Below are positions 8,171 to 14,409 of a DNA stretch of 15,831 nt, piece after piece; positions within the stretch are counted from its first letter, which is position 1; each line of letters opens with the position of its first letter. Below the pieces are notes generated by a model. That model was not told the origin of the DNA and did not search any database. It saw only the letters and a program-made list of their open reading frames with translations. The stretch is from an uncultured Eubacteriales bacterium (GTDB lineage: Bacteria; Bacillota; Clostridia; Oscillospirales; UBA644): NCBI GenBank assembly GCA_934481505.1, contig CAKSPP010000011.1, positions 1 to 15,831 of the forward strand, written 5' to 3'. Made by a program: the position numbers and the translations under genes.

Positions 8171-8188
8171 TGACGACGAAATGACGAC
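8171..8188. repeat. Direct repeat TGACGAC, 11-bp period
   Basis: TGACGAC occurs at 8171-8177 and 8182-8188. It lies between tnpV and the putative attachment site. Paired 11-bp-spaced repeats could be recombinase arm sites, or the tail of a lost coding sequence; this cannot be decided from sequence alone. Confidence 0.35.
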
Positions 8189-8300
8189 AAATTCTCTCGG
8201 ACACGGTAATTATTCCCCGTTATTTTTTCAAAAATCGGCGCAAATCGGACGATAAGGTATAGTTCATCACAGAAAAACACCTTCAAAACAATCATTTGAC

Positions 8301-8314
8301 TCGAGTGGGAATGA
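8301..8314 (+). other. Putative attachment site: 3' end of guaA (Glu-Trp-Glu-stop) at the end of an integrated element
   Basis: TCGAGTGGGAATGA contains GAG TGG GAA TGA (8303-8314), the codons for the highly conserved GuaA C-terminus EWE-stop. The usual preceding codons (KPPATI) are absent; instead there is TGA-CTC in frame, so this is not a guaA gene. A terminator-like hairpin follows within 20 bp, as expected for DNA that once lay downstream of guaA. The 3' end of guaA is a known integration hotspot for islands and conjugative elements, which leave a short core duplicate at the far end. The element would then lie to the left, with intact guaA beyond the window. Confidence 0.6.
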
Positions 8315-8330
8315 TTGCAAACACCTTACA

Positions 8331-8373
8331 AGTGCCCGGGAACCCTTAAACAAAGGGCTTTCGGGTACTTTAT
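8331..8373 (+). terminator. Terminator-like hairpin following the guaA-like core
   Basis: AGTGCCCG (8331-8338) pairs with CGGGTACT (8362-8369, one G-T). An inner pair CCCTT/AAGGG (8343-8347/8353-8357) closes a 5-base loop, with G-T pairs and one mismatch between. Only a short, broken T run follows. Probably the former guaA terminator. Confidence 0.5.
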
Positions 8374-8376
8374 GTT

Positions 8377-8404
8377 TTGAAACAAATGCGTCGCAGCGAA
8401 TAAT
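8377..8404 (+). promoter_or_regulatory. Possible promoter for the DUF4304-type gene
   Basis: TTGAAA (8377-8382), 16 bp, AATAAT (8399-8404); each is one base from consensus. Start would be near 8411, just ahead of the ribosome site at 8418-8423. Confidence 0.35.
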
Positions 8405-8432
8405 GCTGAAATATAGTAGGAGGACGGAAACT

Positions 8433-9182
8433 ATGCTTGATTTTTTGAAGAGAAAATCTGATATCAATACAACTCAAAAAATCGATGAAATTGAGTCGTC
8501 GGTATATCAACATCTCAAGCCTTACGGATTCAAAAAATACGGAAGAACTCTTCATCGCTTTGTCTCGGAAGACATTTCACAGGTAATTCATTTTCAAAGT
8601 GGTATGCCATCGAATGGCATGGGCGGTCTGTTTTGTGTGAATTTGGGTATTCGCATACCGGAATGTTCCGAGAGAACTTTTCAGTCAAAAACCGAAAAGA
8701 AAAAATATTACCACGAATATGAATGTACTATTCGCTCGCGGTTGGGAACTGTCAGCGGCAAAGAAGAAGCATGGTATGACCTTCGTAAAAAGCCCGTAAA
8801 AATTATCGATAGTATTATTTACGAATTAGATCAATATGTTTTGCCCGCATATGAAGTATTAAACAGCAGGGAGGCTATTCTTGAACGCAGAAAAGATTAT
8901 CCTTTGTTAGATAATATGAATTCCGTGATTTTATTAGATGAATGTATGATATACGGTCATCTCGGAAATAAAGAAAAAGCCGGAGAATGTTTTGAACTCT
9001 ATTATCAAAATGCGGCAACGGAGGAAAACGGATATAAGCAATATCTCAAAAAGGGAGAACGCATTGTTTTTATGGGGCAAGATATAACTGCCAAAAAAGA
9101 CGGTTATGTAATACTGTACGACACAAATCACGGACATCTTGATTATCTTGACGGATTGGCAGTCAGTCTCGGCTTACGGTGA
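8433..9182 (+). CDS. DUF4304-type protein of unknown function
   Basis: A 249-residue soluble protein beginning MLDFLKRKSDINTT. An upstream in-frame ATG at 8403 exists, but the AGGAGG at 8418-8423 is correctly spaced only for the ATG at 8433. Residues about 15-110 follow the DUF4304 pattern: a helix, then LKPYGFKKYGRTLHRF, a strand IHFQSGMPS, and the FCVNLGIRIPE strand. The C-terminal part (about 150-249) is helical, with a TPR-like YGHLGNKEKAGECFELYYQN stretch. DUF4304 proteins have no established activity. The gene stands alone on the plus strand between the putative attachment site and a terminator hairpin. Family call fairly firm; function unknown. Confidence 0.8.
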   Translation: MLDFLKRKSDINTTQKIDEIESSVYQHLKPYGFKKYGRTLHRFVSEDISQVIHFQSGMPSNGMGGLFCVNLGIRIPECSERTFQSKTEKKKYYHEYECTIRSRLGTVSGKEEAWYDLRKKPVKIIDSIIYELDQYVLPAYEVLNSREAILERRKDYPLLDNMNSVILLDECMIYGHLGNKEKAGECFELYYQNAATEENGYKQYLKKGERIVFMGQDITAKKDGYVILYDTNHGHLDYLDGLAVSLGLR

Positions 9183-9192
9183 AAGTCAACTG

Positions 9193-9224
9193 AGCCCCGT
9201 GCAGGAAAAATTCTGCACGGGGCT
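9193..9224. terminator. Strong hairpin between convergent DUF4304-type and FRG genes
   Basis: A perfect 12-bp stem, AGCCCCGTGCAG (9193-9204) with CTGCACGGGGCT (9213-9224), and an 8-base loop. It lies 10 bp after the DUF4304-type stop. Neither side has a clean T tract, so termination may be partial. A second small palindrome, ATAATTGC-G-GCAATTAT, follows at 9228-9244. Confidence 0.65.
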
Positions 9225-9310
9225 ATTATAATTGCGGCAATTATTTCAACAAGAAATATTTTATGCCGTTTTCAGATTATTTTCGGGGAAATTCAATCCG
9301 AGAAAAAAAA

Positions 9311-10267
9311 TCAATTTCCGTTTAGTTTTCCGACAAAGGTATTTTTAATGTTTTTACAAACGATATCTATGTTATCACAGAATAATATTTCTTCACATAT
9401 ACCGAAGAGTCGTAATTCATATAATATTTCCTTTTTCTTTTCTGCCGGTATTTCAATCAGAGATAAAATATCTTCATTGTTTTTTGAAATTGCATCAATA
9501 CTGTTTACAAAATATTTTTTCTTTTTCTTATCGTCTTTGCCATATTCTTCAATATGATTAGGAAACAAAATATATCTTCCCTGTTGAATTTGTTGCCGGA
9601 TACTGCGTATCGGGGCATAAATAAACTGCGGTTCTTTACAGCATTCTGCGACCCAATTCCCACCTTGTTCATTTGTTTTATAGCAAATTTCATTGCCTTG
9701 CTTTTGTTCTAAAAAATACGGCTGATTTTTGACATTTTCATAGAATAGCCCCAATAGGGTCAGGGACCCCGCGGCGTACTTATAACTCTCTGCGATTGCA
9801 TTGATCATGGGGTATGTAGCTATATCCAATTCGTTTTTCTTAAAAACAATAACTTCTCCGTTTTTTGACGGTTCTGATGAACATGCAAAATACAGTGCCA
9901 CCAAAGAATTTTCTGTAATATCTAAAAGCCGCGTCGGAATTCCGTGATGTTGAAGGAGAGCGAGAAGTTCAACAGGAGATAATCCGTTATGAAAGATATC
10001 CGGCATTTTGTTCTTTGCCATCTCAATCAAATTTCTTTCTTCATATAAAATTGAGACAGACTTCATGTTTCTGCCAATTGCCGGAAGGAGCTCATAATTT
10101 TCATCCGGCTGACCGCGAAATAGTAATACTTCATTTTTGTCAAAACCGTTTCGTTGCAGTTTTGAATCAAACTTGCATATTTCCGTTACATATTCTGAAA
10201 TATTGTTTATTATCAAACTTAATACCTCCGTTTTTTTATAATCGTTTTTTATTGACATATGTTTCAT
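9311..10267 (-). CDS. FRG-domain protein
   Basis: A 318-residue protein with an FRG domain (PF08867-type), named after its conserved F-R-G motif. Seen here: LLFRGQPDENYELLPAIGR at residues 48-66 and the second signature QHHGIPTRLLDITENSLVAL at 106-125, followed by YFACS. The domain is common in mobile elements and prophages and is suspected in toxin or defence roles, but its activity is not established. The C-terminal half (about 200-318) is charged, with a Lys run at about 245-251, and is unrecognised. The start is uncertain: the ATG at 10265-10267 has only a weak AAGAG at a long distance, and an alternative in-frame ATG is at 10256-10258. It lies 24 bp after the 91-residue gene, so the two are probably co-transcribed. 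The region is visibly more AT-rich than the genes to the right, suggesting acquisition. Confidence 0.85.
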   Translation of the reverse strand: MKHMSIKNDYKKTEVLSLIINNISEYVTEICKFDSKLQRNGFDKNEVLLFRGQPDENYELLPAIGRNMKSVSILYEERNLIEMAKNKMPDIFHNGLSPVELLALLQHHGIPTRLLDITENSLVALYFACSSEPSKNGEVIVFKKNELDIATYPMINAIAESYKYAAGSLTLLGLFYENVKNQPYFLEQKQGNEICYKTNEQGGNWVAECCKEPQFIYAPIRSIRQQIQQGRYILFPNHIEEYGKDDKKKKKYFVNSIDAISKNNEDILSLIEIPAEKKKEILYELRLFGICEEILFCDNIDIVCKNIKNTFVGKLNGN

Positions 10268-10291
10268 TTCTAAAAAAACTCTTATGTATTA

Positions 10292-10567
10292 TTATTTCAT
10301 TGATGTTTTTCTCATCAGCTTTATCAATAAAATTGTTATCTGTGCAGACAGTTCTTTGGCAAGCTGATCATTTGTAAGCTGATCAAGCAGCGCAATAGGA
10401 CCCGTCATATTTTCTATTGCAATTTGTAAAACTTCTTTATCCTTTGCTCTTAATTCCATGATCTTTCTAATAGCGTCATCTCTATCTAACAAACCGTATA
10501 AGTTATATTTTCGAATAATATCATCTCTCTCCTTGATATCTTTGATTAAGGATTCTGTGTCCGTCAT
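10292..10567 (-). CDS. Small helical protein of unknown function upstream of the FRG gene
   Basis: A 91-residue protein, MTDTESLIKDIKERDDIIRK..., predicted almost wholly helical: charged in the first two thirds (repeated DD and RD/KE pairs, coiled-coil-like) and with an amphipathic hydrophobic end (QITILLIKLMRK). I do not recognise a family. A good AAGGAGG is present but lies 15 nt from the ATG; an ATT codon three codons upstream would be better spaced, so the start may be non-canonical. It has a well-formed promoter and precedes the FRG gene by 24 bp, so it could be a partner (for example antitoxin or regulator), which is inference. Confidence 0.65.
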   Translation of the reverse strand: MTDTESLIKDIKERDDIIRKYNLYGLLDRDDAIRKIMELRAKDKEVLQIAIENMTGPIALLDQLTNDQLAKELSAQITILLIKLMRKTSMK

Positions 10568-10668
10568 ATCTTTAATCGTATTCCTCCTTAAAAAATTATT
10601 GCCGCTGCAATGCTTCTTCTATAAAGGTTTCTATTTTGGTAGTGTAAATTTGTCATTTGTATGGCTAT

Positions 10669-10697
10669 ATTATAACATAAATAAGTATAAATTGCAA
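10669..10697 (-). promoter_or_regulatory. Promoter of the 91-residue / FRG gene pair
   Basis: On the minus strand TTGCAA (10692-10697), 17 bp, TATAAT (10669-10674). The transcript leader would be about 95 nt, with no further gene in it. The rest of the 220-bp gap (10568-10787) shows nothing recognisable. Confidence 0.6.
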
Positions 10698-10787
10698 TTA
10701 TATTTCAAAATTTGCCGAAAGATTCTTATGAGTCAGCTGTCCTATTATTGCAGACTTGCGAATTGTCTAATTTGGAAATAAATTGCT

Positions 10788-10979
10788 ATGAAACACATAA
10801 ACCGGAACTACCGCTTTATCGTGGGATTTAATCTTATGCTTATTGCGGGCGGCGTTACCGGAATATTGCAGCCGACATTCTCGGCACTTCTGCATAACGC
10901 CTCGACGCTCGGAATAAGCGTAAAGAGCATGACAAACCTGCTCGGAGAAGAAAACAAAATGCTTCCCGAAGCAAAATGA
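10788..10979 (+). pseudogene. C-terminal remnant of a P1B-type metal-transporting ATPase
   Basis: A 63-codon frame starting MKHINRNYRFIVGF. It matches the last transmembrane region of P1B (heavy-metal) ATPases: the I-x-x-N-x-x-F-x-x-G-x-N helix entry, a hydrophobic helix (about 10-27), then the ALLHNASTLGISVKSMTNLL tail typical of Clostridia metal ATPases, where ATP-binding and phosphorylation domains should precede it. None of those is present: an in-frame TAA lies two codons before the ATG and the upstream DNA belongs to the FRG unit. The ribosome site is poor (GGA at a long distance). A good terminator follows at 10997. I read it as the surviving 3' end of a deleted or interrupted ATPase gene. 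Alternative: a genuine small membrane protein. Confidence 0.6.
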
Positions 10980-10996
10980 AAATAATAAACGCAAAA

Positions 10997-11028
10997 GAAT
11001 CCCCCTCAACTGAAGGGGATTTTTTTTT
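10997..11028 (+). terminator. Intrinsic terminator after the ATPase remnant
   Basis: ATCCCC pairs with GGGGAT (inner TC/GA pairs after a mismatch, loop AACT), followed by a run of T at 11020-11028. A classic rho-independent terminator, consistent with the remnant being the end of a once-complete gene. Confidence 0.85.
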
Positions 11029-11096
11029 GTATGATTTTATCACTCCCCGACTTTTCGGCATATCATGAAATAGGCCGTGTGCCGTCGGAGGGTTTT

Positions 11097-12182
11097 ATGA
11101 ATCTCAGTCTGTGTATGATTGTCAGAAATGAAGAGGAAACGATAGGGCGGTGTCTTGCAGGGGTGGCGGAAGCCTGCGACGAAATAATAATAGTCGACAC
11201 CGGGAGCACCGACAAAACGAAGGAAATTGCGGGAAAATATACCGATAAAATATACGATTTCGCATGGAACGACGATTTTTCGGCGGCGAGAAATTTTTCC
11301 TTTTCGAAAGCGACGGGCGACTTTATTCTTTGGCTTGACGCGGACGATGTCCTGACCTTTGAAGAGCTCGAAAAGTTTATCGATTTCAAGAAGACTCTTT
11401 CGGAAAAAGACGATGTCGTGCTTATGCGGTACGAATGTGCTTTCGACGAGGACGGAAACGCTGTTTTCTTTTTTTACAGAGAGCGGATATTCCGCAGAGC
11501 CAAGGGCTTTTTATGGAAAGGAAGAGTTCACGAAGCGGTCGAATATTCGGGAAACGTGAGGTATTCCGACATTGCGATAAAACACTTTTCGGCAAAGACG
11601 GAATACGGCGACCGTAACCTGAAAATCTACGAAAAACAAAAGGCGTCGGGCGAGGCTTTTTCTCCGAGAGATGTTTTTTATTACGGCAGGGAGCTTTTCT
11701 ATCACAAAAGATACGGCGACGCGAAAAAAACGCTTTGTTCCTTTCTTGAAAACCCGAACGGCTGGGTCGAAAACAAGATCGAGGCGTGCAAATTTCTTTC
11801 CGAAATTTATCTTTCGGAAAACGATACCGAAAACGCCGCAAAAACGCTGTTCTCTTCATTTTTATACGGAAGCCCCCGTGCGGAAATATGCTGTCGGATA
11901 GGCAATATTTTCGTCGAAAAAGAACAGTATGAAACTGCGGTTTTTTGGTATAAATCAGCCCTTTCTGCGGCGGAAGACGGGAAAGGCGGAGCGTTTGTTT
12001 CAAGCGAATATTCGGGGTTTATCCCTCTTATTATGCTTACTTTCTGCCACGACAGAACGGGAAAACTTGCCGACGCCGAGGAATATAACAGGCGAGCCGG
12101 AAAACTTCGCCCGAATTCAAAAGAATATCTATACAATCTGAAATATTTCGAAGGGCTGAAAAATTCAGTATATAAGGAGTAA
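11097..12182 (+). CDS. GT2-family glycosyltransferase with C-terminal TPR-like repeats
   Basis: A 361-residue protein. Start chosen at ATG 11097, with GGAGGG 4 nt upstream; the longer frame from 11031 begins in the previous terminator's tail and lacks a ribosome site. The N-terminal GT-A fold is clear: MNLSLCMIVRNEEETIGRCL, nucleotide-sugar DTGSTD at 34-39, the FSAARNFSFSKATGDFILWL stretch at about 61-80, and the metal-binding DADD at 81-84. Residues about 190-361 are helical repeats of TPR type (FYYGRELFYHKRYGDAKK, AEICCRIGNIFVEKEQYETA). This GT2-TPR architecture occurs in enzymes that glycosylate proteins. The next gene begins 5 bp after the stop, and its ribosome site lies inside this gene's end, so the collagen-like protein is the likely acceptor (inference). 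Donor sugar unknown. No signal peptide: cytoplasmic. Confidence 0.9.
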   Translation: MNLSLCMIVRNEEETIGRCLAGVAEACDEIIIVDTGSTDKTKEIAGKYTDKIYDFAWNDDFSAARNFSFSKATGDFILWLDADDVLTFEELEKFIDFKKTLSEKDDVVLMRYECAFDEDGNAVFFFYRERIFRRAKGFLWKGRVHEAVEYSGNVRYSDIAIKHFSAKTEYGDRNLKIYEKQKASGEAFSPRDVFYYGRELFYHKRYGDAKKTLCSFLENPNGWVENKIEACKFLSEIYLSENDTENAAKTLFSSFLYGSPRAEICCRIGNIFVEKEQYETAVFWYKSALSAAEDGKGGAFVSSEYSGFIPLIMLTFCHDRTGKLADAEEYNRRAGKLRPNSKEYLYNLKYFEGLKNSVYKE

Positions 12183-12187
12183 AATTT

Positions 12188-13552
12188 ATGATTTACGATC
12201 CTTGCAACAGAGGAACATTCTGCACGGGCTGCGGAAGGAACACGTCGTCCTGCACCTGCGGAAACGATTGCCGCATTGTGAGAGGGGCTACGGGAGCGAC
12301 GGGAGCAACAGGCCCGAGAGGCTGCCCGGGAGCTACGGGAGCCACGGGTGCAACAGGTGCAACAGGTCCTGCCGGGGGTCCTACCGGACCTACGGGTGCC
12401 ACAGGTGCGACAGGACCGCAGGGCATTCAGGGACTCCAGGGAGTTACCGGTGCGACAGGCCCTCAGGGCATACAGGGCGTTCAGGGAACTCAGGGGGCAA
12501 CCGGGGCTACCGGACCCCAGGGTATTCAGGGCGTTCAGGGGCCCCAGGGCGTAACAGGTGCGACAGGTGCAACGGGTGCCACAGGCCCCGCCGGAGCAAA
12601 CGGACAGATGGGCCCCACGGGACCGACAGGTGCCGCAGGCTCAAACGGACAAATGGGACCGACAGGTGCAACCGGTGTTACAGGTGCAACGGGAGCAACA
12701 GGAGCTACAGGAGCTACGGGAGCAACGGGAGACACAGGCTCGTCCGCAACGGTCGCGGTCGGGACGGTGACAACAGGCGAGCCGGGAAGTGCGGCGAGCG
12801 TAACAAACAGCGGAACCACCTCTGCCGCGGTTTTTGATTTTGTAATCCCGCAGGGAGCGACGGGCAACACCGGAGCAACAGGTGCAACAGGAACCACAGG
12901 TGCTACGGGTGCAACGGGTGACGCCGGAACTGCAGCAACCGTCTCTGTCGGAACGGTGACAACAGGCGAGCCGGGAAGTGCGGCGAGCGTAACAAACAGC
13001 GGAACTGCAACGGCGGCGGTCTTTGATTTTGTAATCCCTCAGGGAGCGACAGGCGACACCGGAGCAACGGGAGCCACAGGTGCCACAGGTGCCACCGGTG
13101 TTACAGGTGCAACAGGAGCAACAGGAACGGTCGAAACTCCGAACGCACTTGTCGCCTATGAGGGAGCTTTCCCCGCAGTCGGCGGCGACGAGATGACCTT
13201 TGCCGATTCTGCGGCGGTTGCAGGCACGGGAATATCCTTTACAAACGGAGGAACGGATATTATCGTGAACCGTGCGGGCGTTTATCATGCGGCTTTCAAC
13301 GCCGATGTTTCCCCCGCAACGGGTGCGTCGCTTCCGATAACGATAACCGTGCAGGCGACCCTTAACGGCACTCCGATTGCCGGGGCTTCGTCTTCCGTTA
13401 CCTTTACCGACAACAGCGGCACAAAACATCTTTCCTTTGCCGTTCCCGTTGAAATTTCGGCAGTCCCCTCAACGATAAGCCTTACAACGGCAACATCGGG
13501 ACAGACAATGGAAAACGGAACTTTTGCAATATCAAGTTTGTATTTGCAGTAA
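12188..13552 (+). CDS. Collagen-like (Gly-X-Thr) surface protein with BclA-like C-terminal domain
   Basis: A 454-residue protein. Residues 1-32 are Cys-rich (C6, C12, C15, C22, C24, C28) with no signal peptide. Residues 33-186 are Gly-X-Y triplets dominated by GAT, GPT, GPQ and GVT, with one extra Gly at 63. Two copies of a 36-residue non-collagen module (187-222 and 250-285, starting ATVAVGTVTTGEPGS / ATVSVGTVTTGEPGS and ending VFDFVIPQ) are separated by 9 triplets; 10 more triplets follow to 315. Residues 316-454 form a beta-rich domain like the trimerising jelly-roll of BclA-type spore proteins. The many Thr at Y are typical O-glycosylation sites. It probably forms a trimeric filament on the cell or spore surface. 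Ribosome site AAGGAG overlaps the glycosyltransferase end; a terminator follows. Confidence 0.93.
   Translation: MIYDPCNRGTFCTGCGRNTSSCTCGNDCRIVRGATGATGATGPRGCPGATGATGATGATGPAGGPTGPTGATGATGPQGIQGLQGVTGATGPQGIQGVQGTQGATGATGPQGIQGVQGPQGVTGATGATGATGPAGANGQMGPTGPTGAAGSNGQMGPTGATGVTGATGATGATGATGATGDTGSSATVAVGTVTTGEPGSAASVTNSGTTSAAVFDFVIPQGATGNTGATGATGTTGATGATGDAGTAATVSVGTVTTGEPGSAASVTNSGTATAAVFDFVIPQGATGDTGATGATGATGATGVTGATGATGTVETPNALVAYEGAFPAVGGDEMTFADSAAVAGTGISFTNGGTDIIVNRAGVYHAAFNADVSPATGASLPITITVQATLNGTPIAGASSSVTFTDNSGTKHLSFAVPVEISAVPSTISLTTATSGQTMENGTFAISSLYLQ
12746..13123 (+). repeat. Tandem duplication of a 189-bp (63-codon) unit in the collagen-like gene
   Basis: Units 12746-12934 and 12935-13123 encode the module plus nine triplets. 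Within them, 53 bases are identical (12764-12816 and 12953-13005), while the flanking triplet DNA has drifted at third positions. Confidence 0.9.
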
Positions 13553-13557
13553 AAATT

Positions 13558-13586
13558 CGGGGCGGAATTTCCGCCCCGTTTCTCTT
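13558..13586 (+). terminator. Terminator of the collagen-like gene
   Basis: CGGGGCGGAA (13558-13567) pairs with TTCCGCCCCG (13569-13578), followed by TTTCTCTT. It starts 6 bp after the stop and ends at the -35 box of the pnuC promoter. Confidence 0.85.
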
Positions 13587-13613
13587 GACATGCTTTTTTG
13601 TTTTTGCTATACT
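13585..13613 (+). promoter_or_regulatory. pnuC promoter (near-consensus sigma-A)
   Basis: TTGACA (13585-13590), 17 bp, TATACT (13608-13613). Transcription would start near 13620, leaving a leader of about 55 nt. Confidence 0.88.
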
Positions 13614-13620
13614 TCAAGAG

Positions 13621-13660
13621 TAAAAGTTTTGACGGTGCCTTTTATAGGCACTTTTTGTTT
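13621..13660 (+). promoter_or_regulatory. Structured pnuC leader: terminator-like hairpin with complementary upstream segment
   Basis: GTGCCT (13635-13640) pairs with AGGCAC (13646-13651) around TTTAT and is followed by TTTTTGTTT, like a weak attenuator. The loop-side sequence CTTTTA (13639-13644) is an exact complement of TAAAAG (13621-13626) at the transcript start, allowing an alternative or pseudoknot pairing. A ligand-sensing or attenuation role is inference; I could not match it to a known riboswitch consensus. Confidence 0.4.
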
Positions 13661-13674
13661 CTGTAAGGAGAAAA

Positions 13675-14352
13675 ATGATAAAATCTTTCAAAAGCTTAAC
13701 GAAAACCGAACTTATAATCTGGTCGGCTTCGGTTGCGGTCGTTCTTGTTTCGAATATTATAGCGGGAACCGAGCCTATAACCCTTTCGGCGACCCTTGTC
13801 GGCGTAACATCCCTTATTTTTATCGCGAAAGGAAATGTCGTCGGTCAGTTTTTAACGGTCGCTTTCTCTGTGCTTTACGCTATAACCTCTTACCGTATGC
13901 GATATTACGGCGAAATGATAACCTATCTCGGAATGACTTTGCCGTCGGCTGTCTTTGCCGCGATTTCGTGGATCCGCCACCCCTATAAAAAGGGAGAAGT
14001 CAAAATTTCGAAAATGACGCCGTTAAAAGCCGTCGTTATGGTTCTTTTTACCTCCGCGGCGACCGCTCTTTTCTATTTTATAATGAAAGCTCTCGACACT
14101 CCGAATCTTGCCGTTTCGACTTTATCGATAACAACTTCTTTTCTGGCTTCTTATCTTACATTTATAAGAAATTCATACTATGCCGTTGCCTATGCCGTAA
14201 ACGACATTGTTCTCATAATTCTGTGGATCCTTGCCGCGATAGGCGACATCTCCTATCTGCCGATGATATTCTGTTTTGCGATGTTTCTCATAAACGATAT
14301 CTACGGGTTTATCAGTTGGAAAAAGAGAGAAATCAGTCAAGGACTGAAATAG
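13675..14352 (+). CDS. pnuC: PnuC-family transporter (nicotinamide riboside / NMN uptake)
   Basis: A 225-residue polytopic membrane protein with about seven hydrophobic segments. PnuC-family landmarks: the early NIIAGTEPITLSATLVGVTS region, a central WIRHPYK loop in the position of the family's WKNP motif, YLTFIRNSYYAVAYAVNDIV at about 161-180, and the closing NDIYGFISWKK. PnuC carriers move vitamin B3 ribosides by facilitated diffusion, with uptake driven by phosphorylation inside the cell; relatives carry thiamine or riboflavin, so the substrate is not certain. Ribosome site TAAGGAG is 4 nt from the ATG. It is monocistronic, behind its own promoter and a structured leader; no nadR or ribosylnicotinamide kinase gene is next to it. 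Full length, no defects seen. Confidence 0.88.
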   Translation: MIKSFKSLTKTELIIWSASVAVVLVSNIIAGTEPITLSATLVGVTSLIFIAKGNVVGQFLTVAFSVLYAITSYRMRYYGEMITYLGMTLPSAVFAAISWIRHPYKKGEVKISKMTPLKAVVMVLFTSAATALFYFIMKALDTPNLAVSTLSITTSFLASYLTFIRNSYYAVAYAVNDIVLIILWILAAIGDISYLPMIFCFAMFLINDIYGFISWKKREISQGLK

Positions 14353-14378
14353 GGCTTTTCTTTTTTAAGAAATTGTTG

Positions 14379-14384
14379 TATAAT
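14379..14384 (+). promoter_or_regulatory. Putative -10 box for the HTH gene
   Basis: TATAAT at 14379-14384, about 25 nt before the gene start; no good -35 at 17 bp (TTTTCT). It lies in the 57-bp gap after pnuC, which has no clear terminator. Confidence 0.45.
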
Positions 14385-14409
14385 GAAAAAAACGGATTGA
14401 GAGGGTCTT

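Noticed and set aside
8285..8320. tRNA 3' end as the attachment site
   Set aside because: No T-arm, acceptor stem or CCA-type end can be folded here; the guaA C-terminal codons fit instead.
8267..8467. 66-codon minus-strand frame over the attachment-site region
   Set aside because: It reads through the hairpin and the start of the DUF4304-type gene with no ribosome site; the guaA-end reading explains the sequence better.
11031..11096. Longer glycosyltransferase start at 11031
   Set aside because: It begins just past the terminator's T tract without a ribosome site, whereas the ATG at 11097 has GGAGGG and starts exactly at the conserved GT2 N-terminus.
11422..12003. 193-codon minus-strand frame opposite the glycosyltransferase
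   Set aside because: Arg/Phe/Lys-rich low-quality sequence with no ribosome site, fully overlapped by a clear GT2 gene on the plus strand.
12280..12730. Short-period repeats that could be mistaken for a CRISPR or satellite array
   Set aside because: The period is 3 codons or less, in frame, with synonymous variation; it is coding triplet repetition, with no spacers.
12193..13429. Long minus-strand frames rich in Pro-Val-Ala or Cys-Ser-Arg opposite the collagen gene
   Set aside because: They are the complement of Gly-X-Thr repeats, have no ribosome sites, and break exactly where the triplet regions change.
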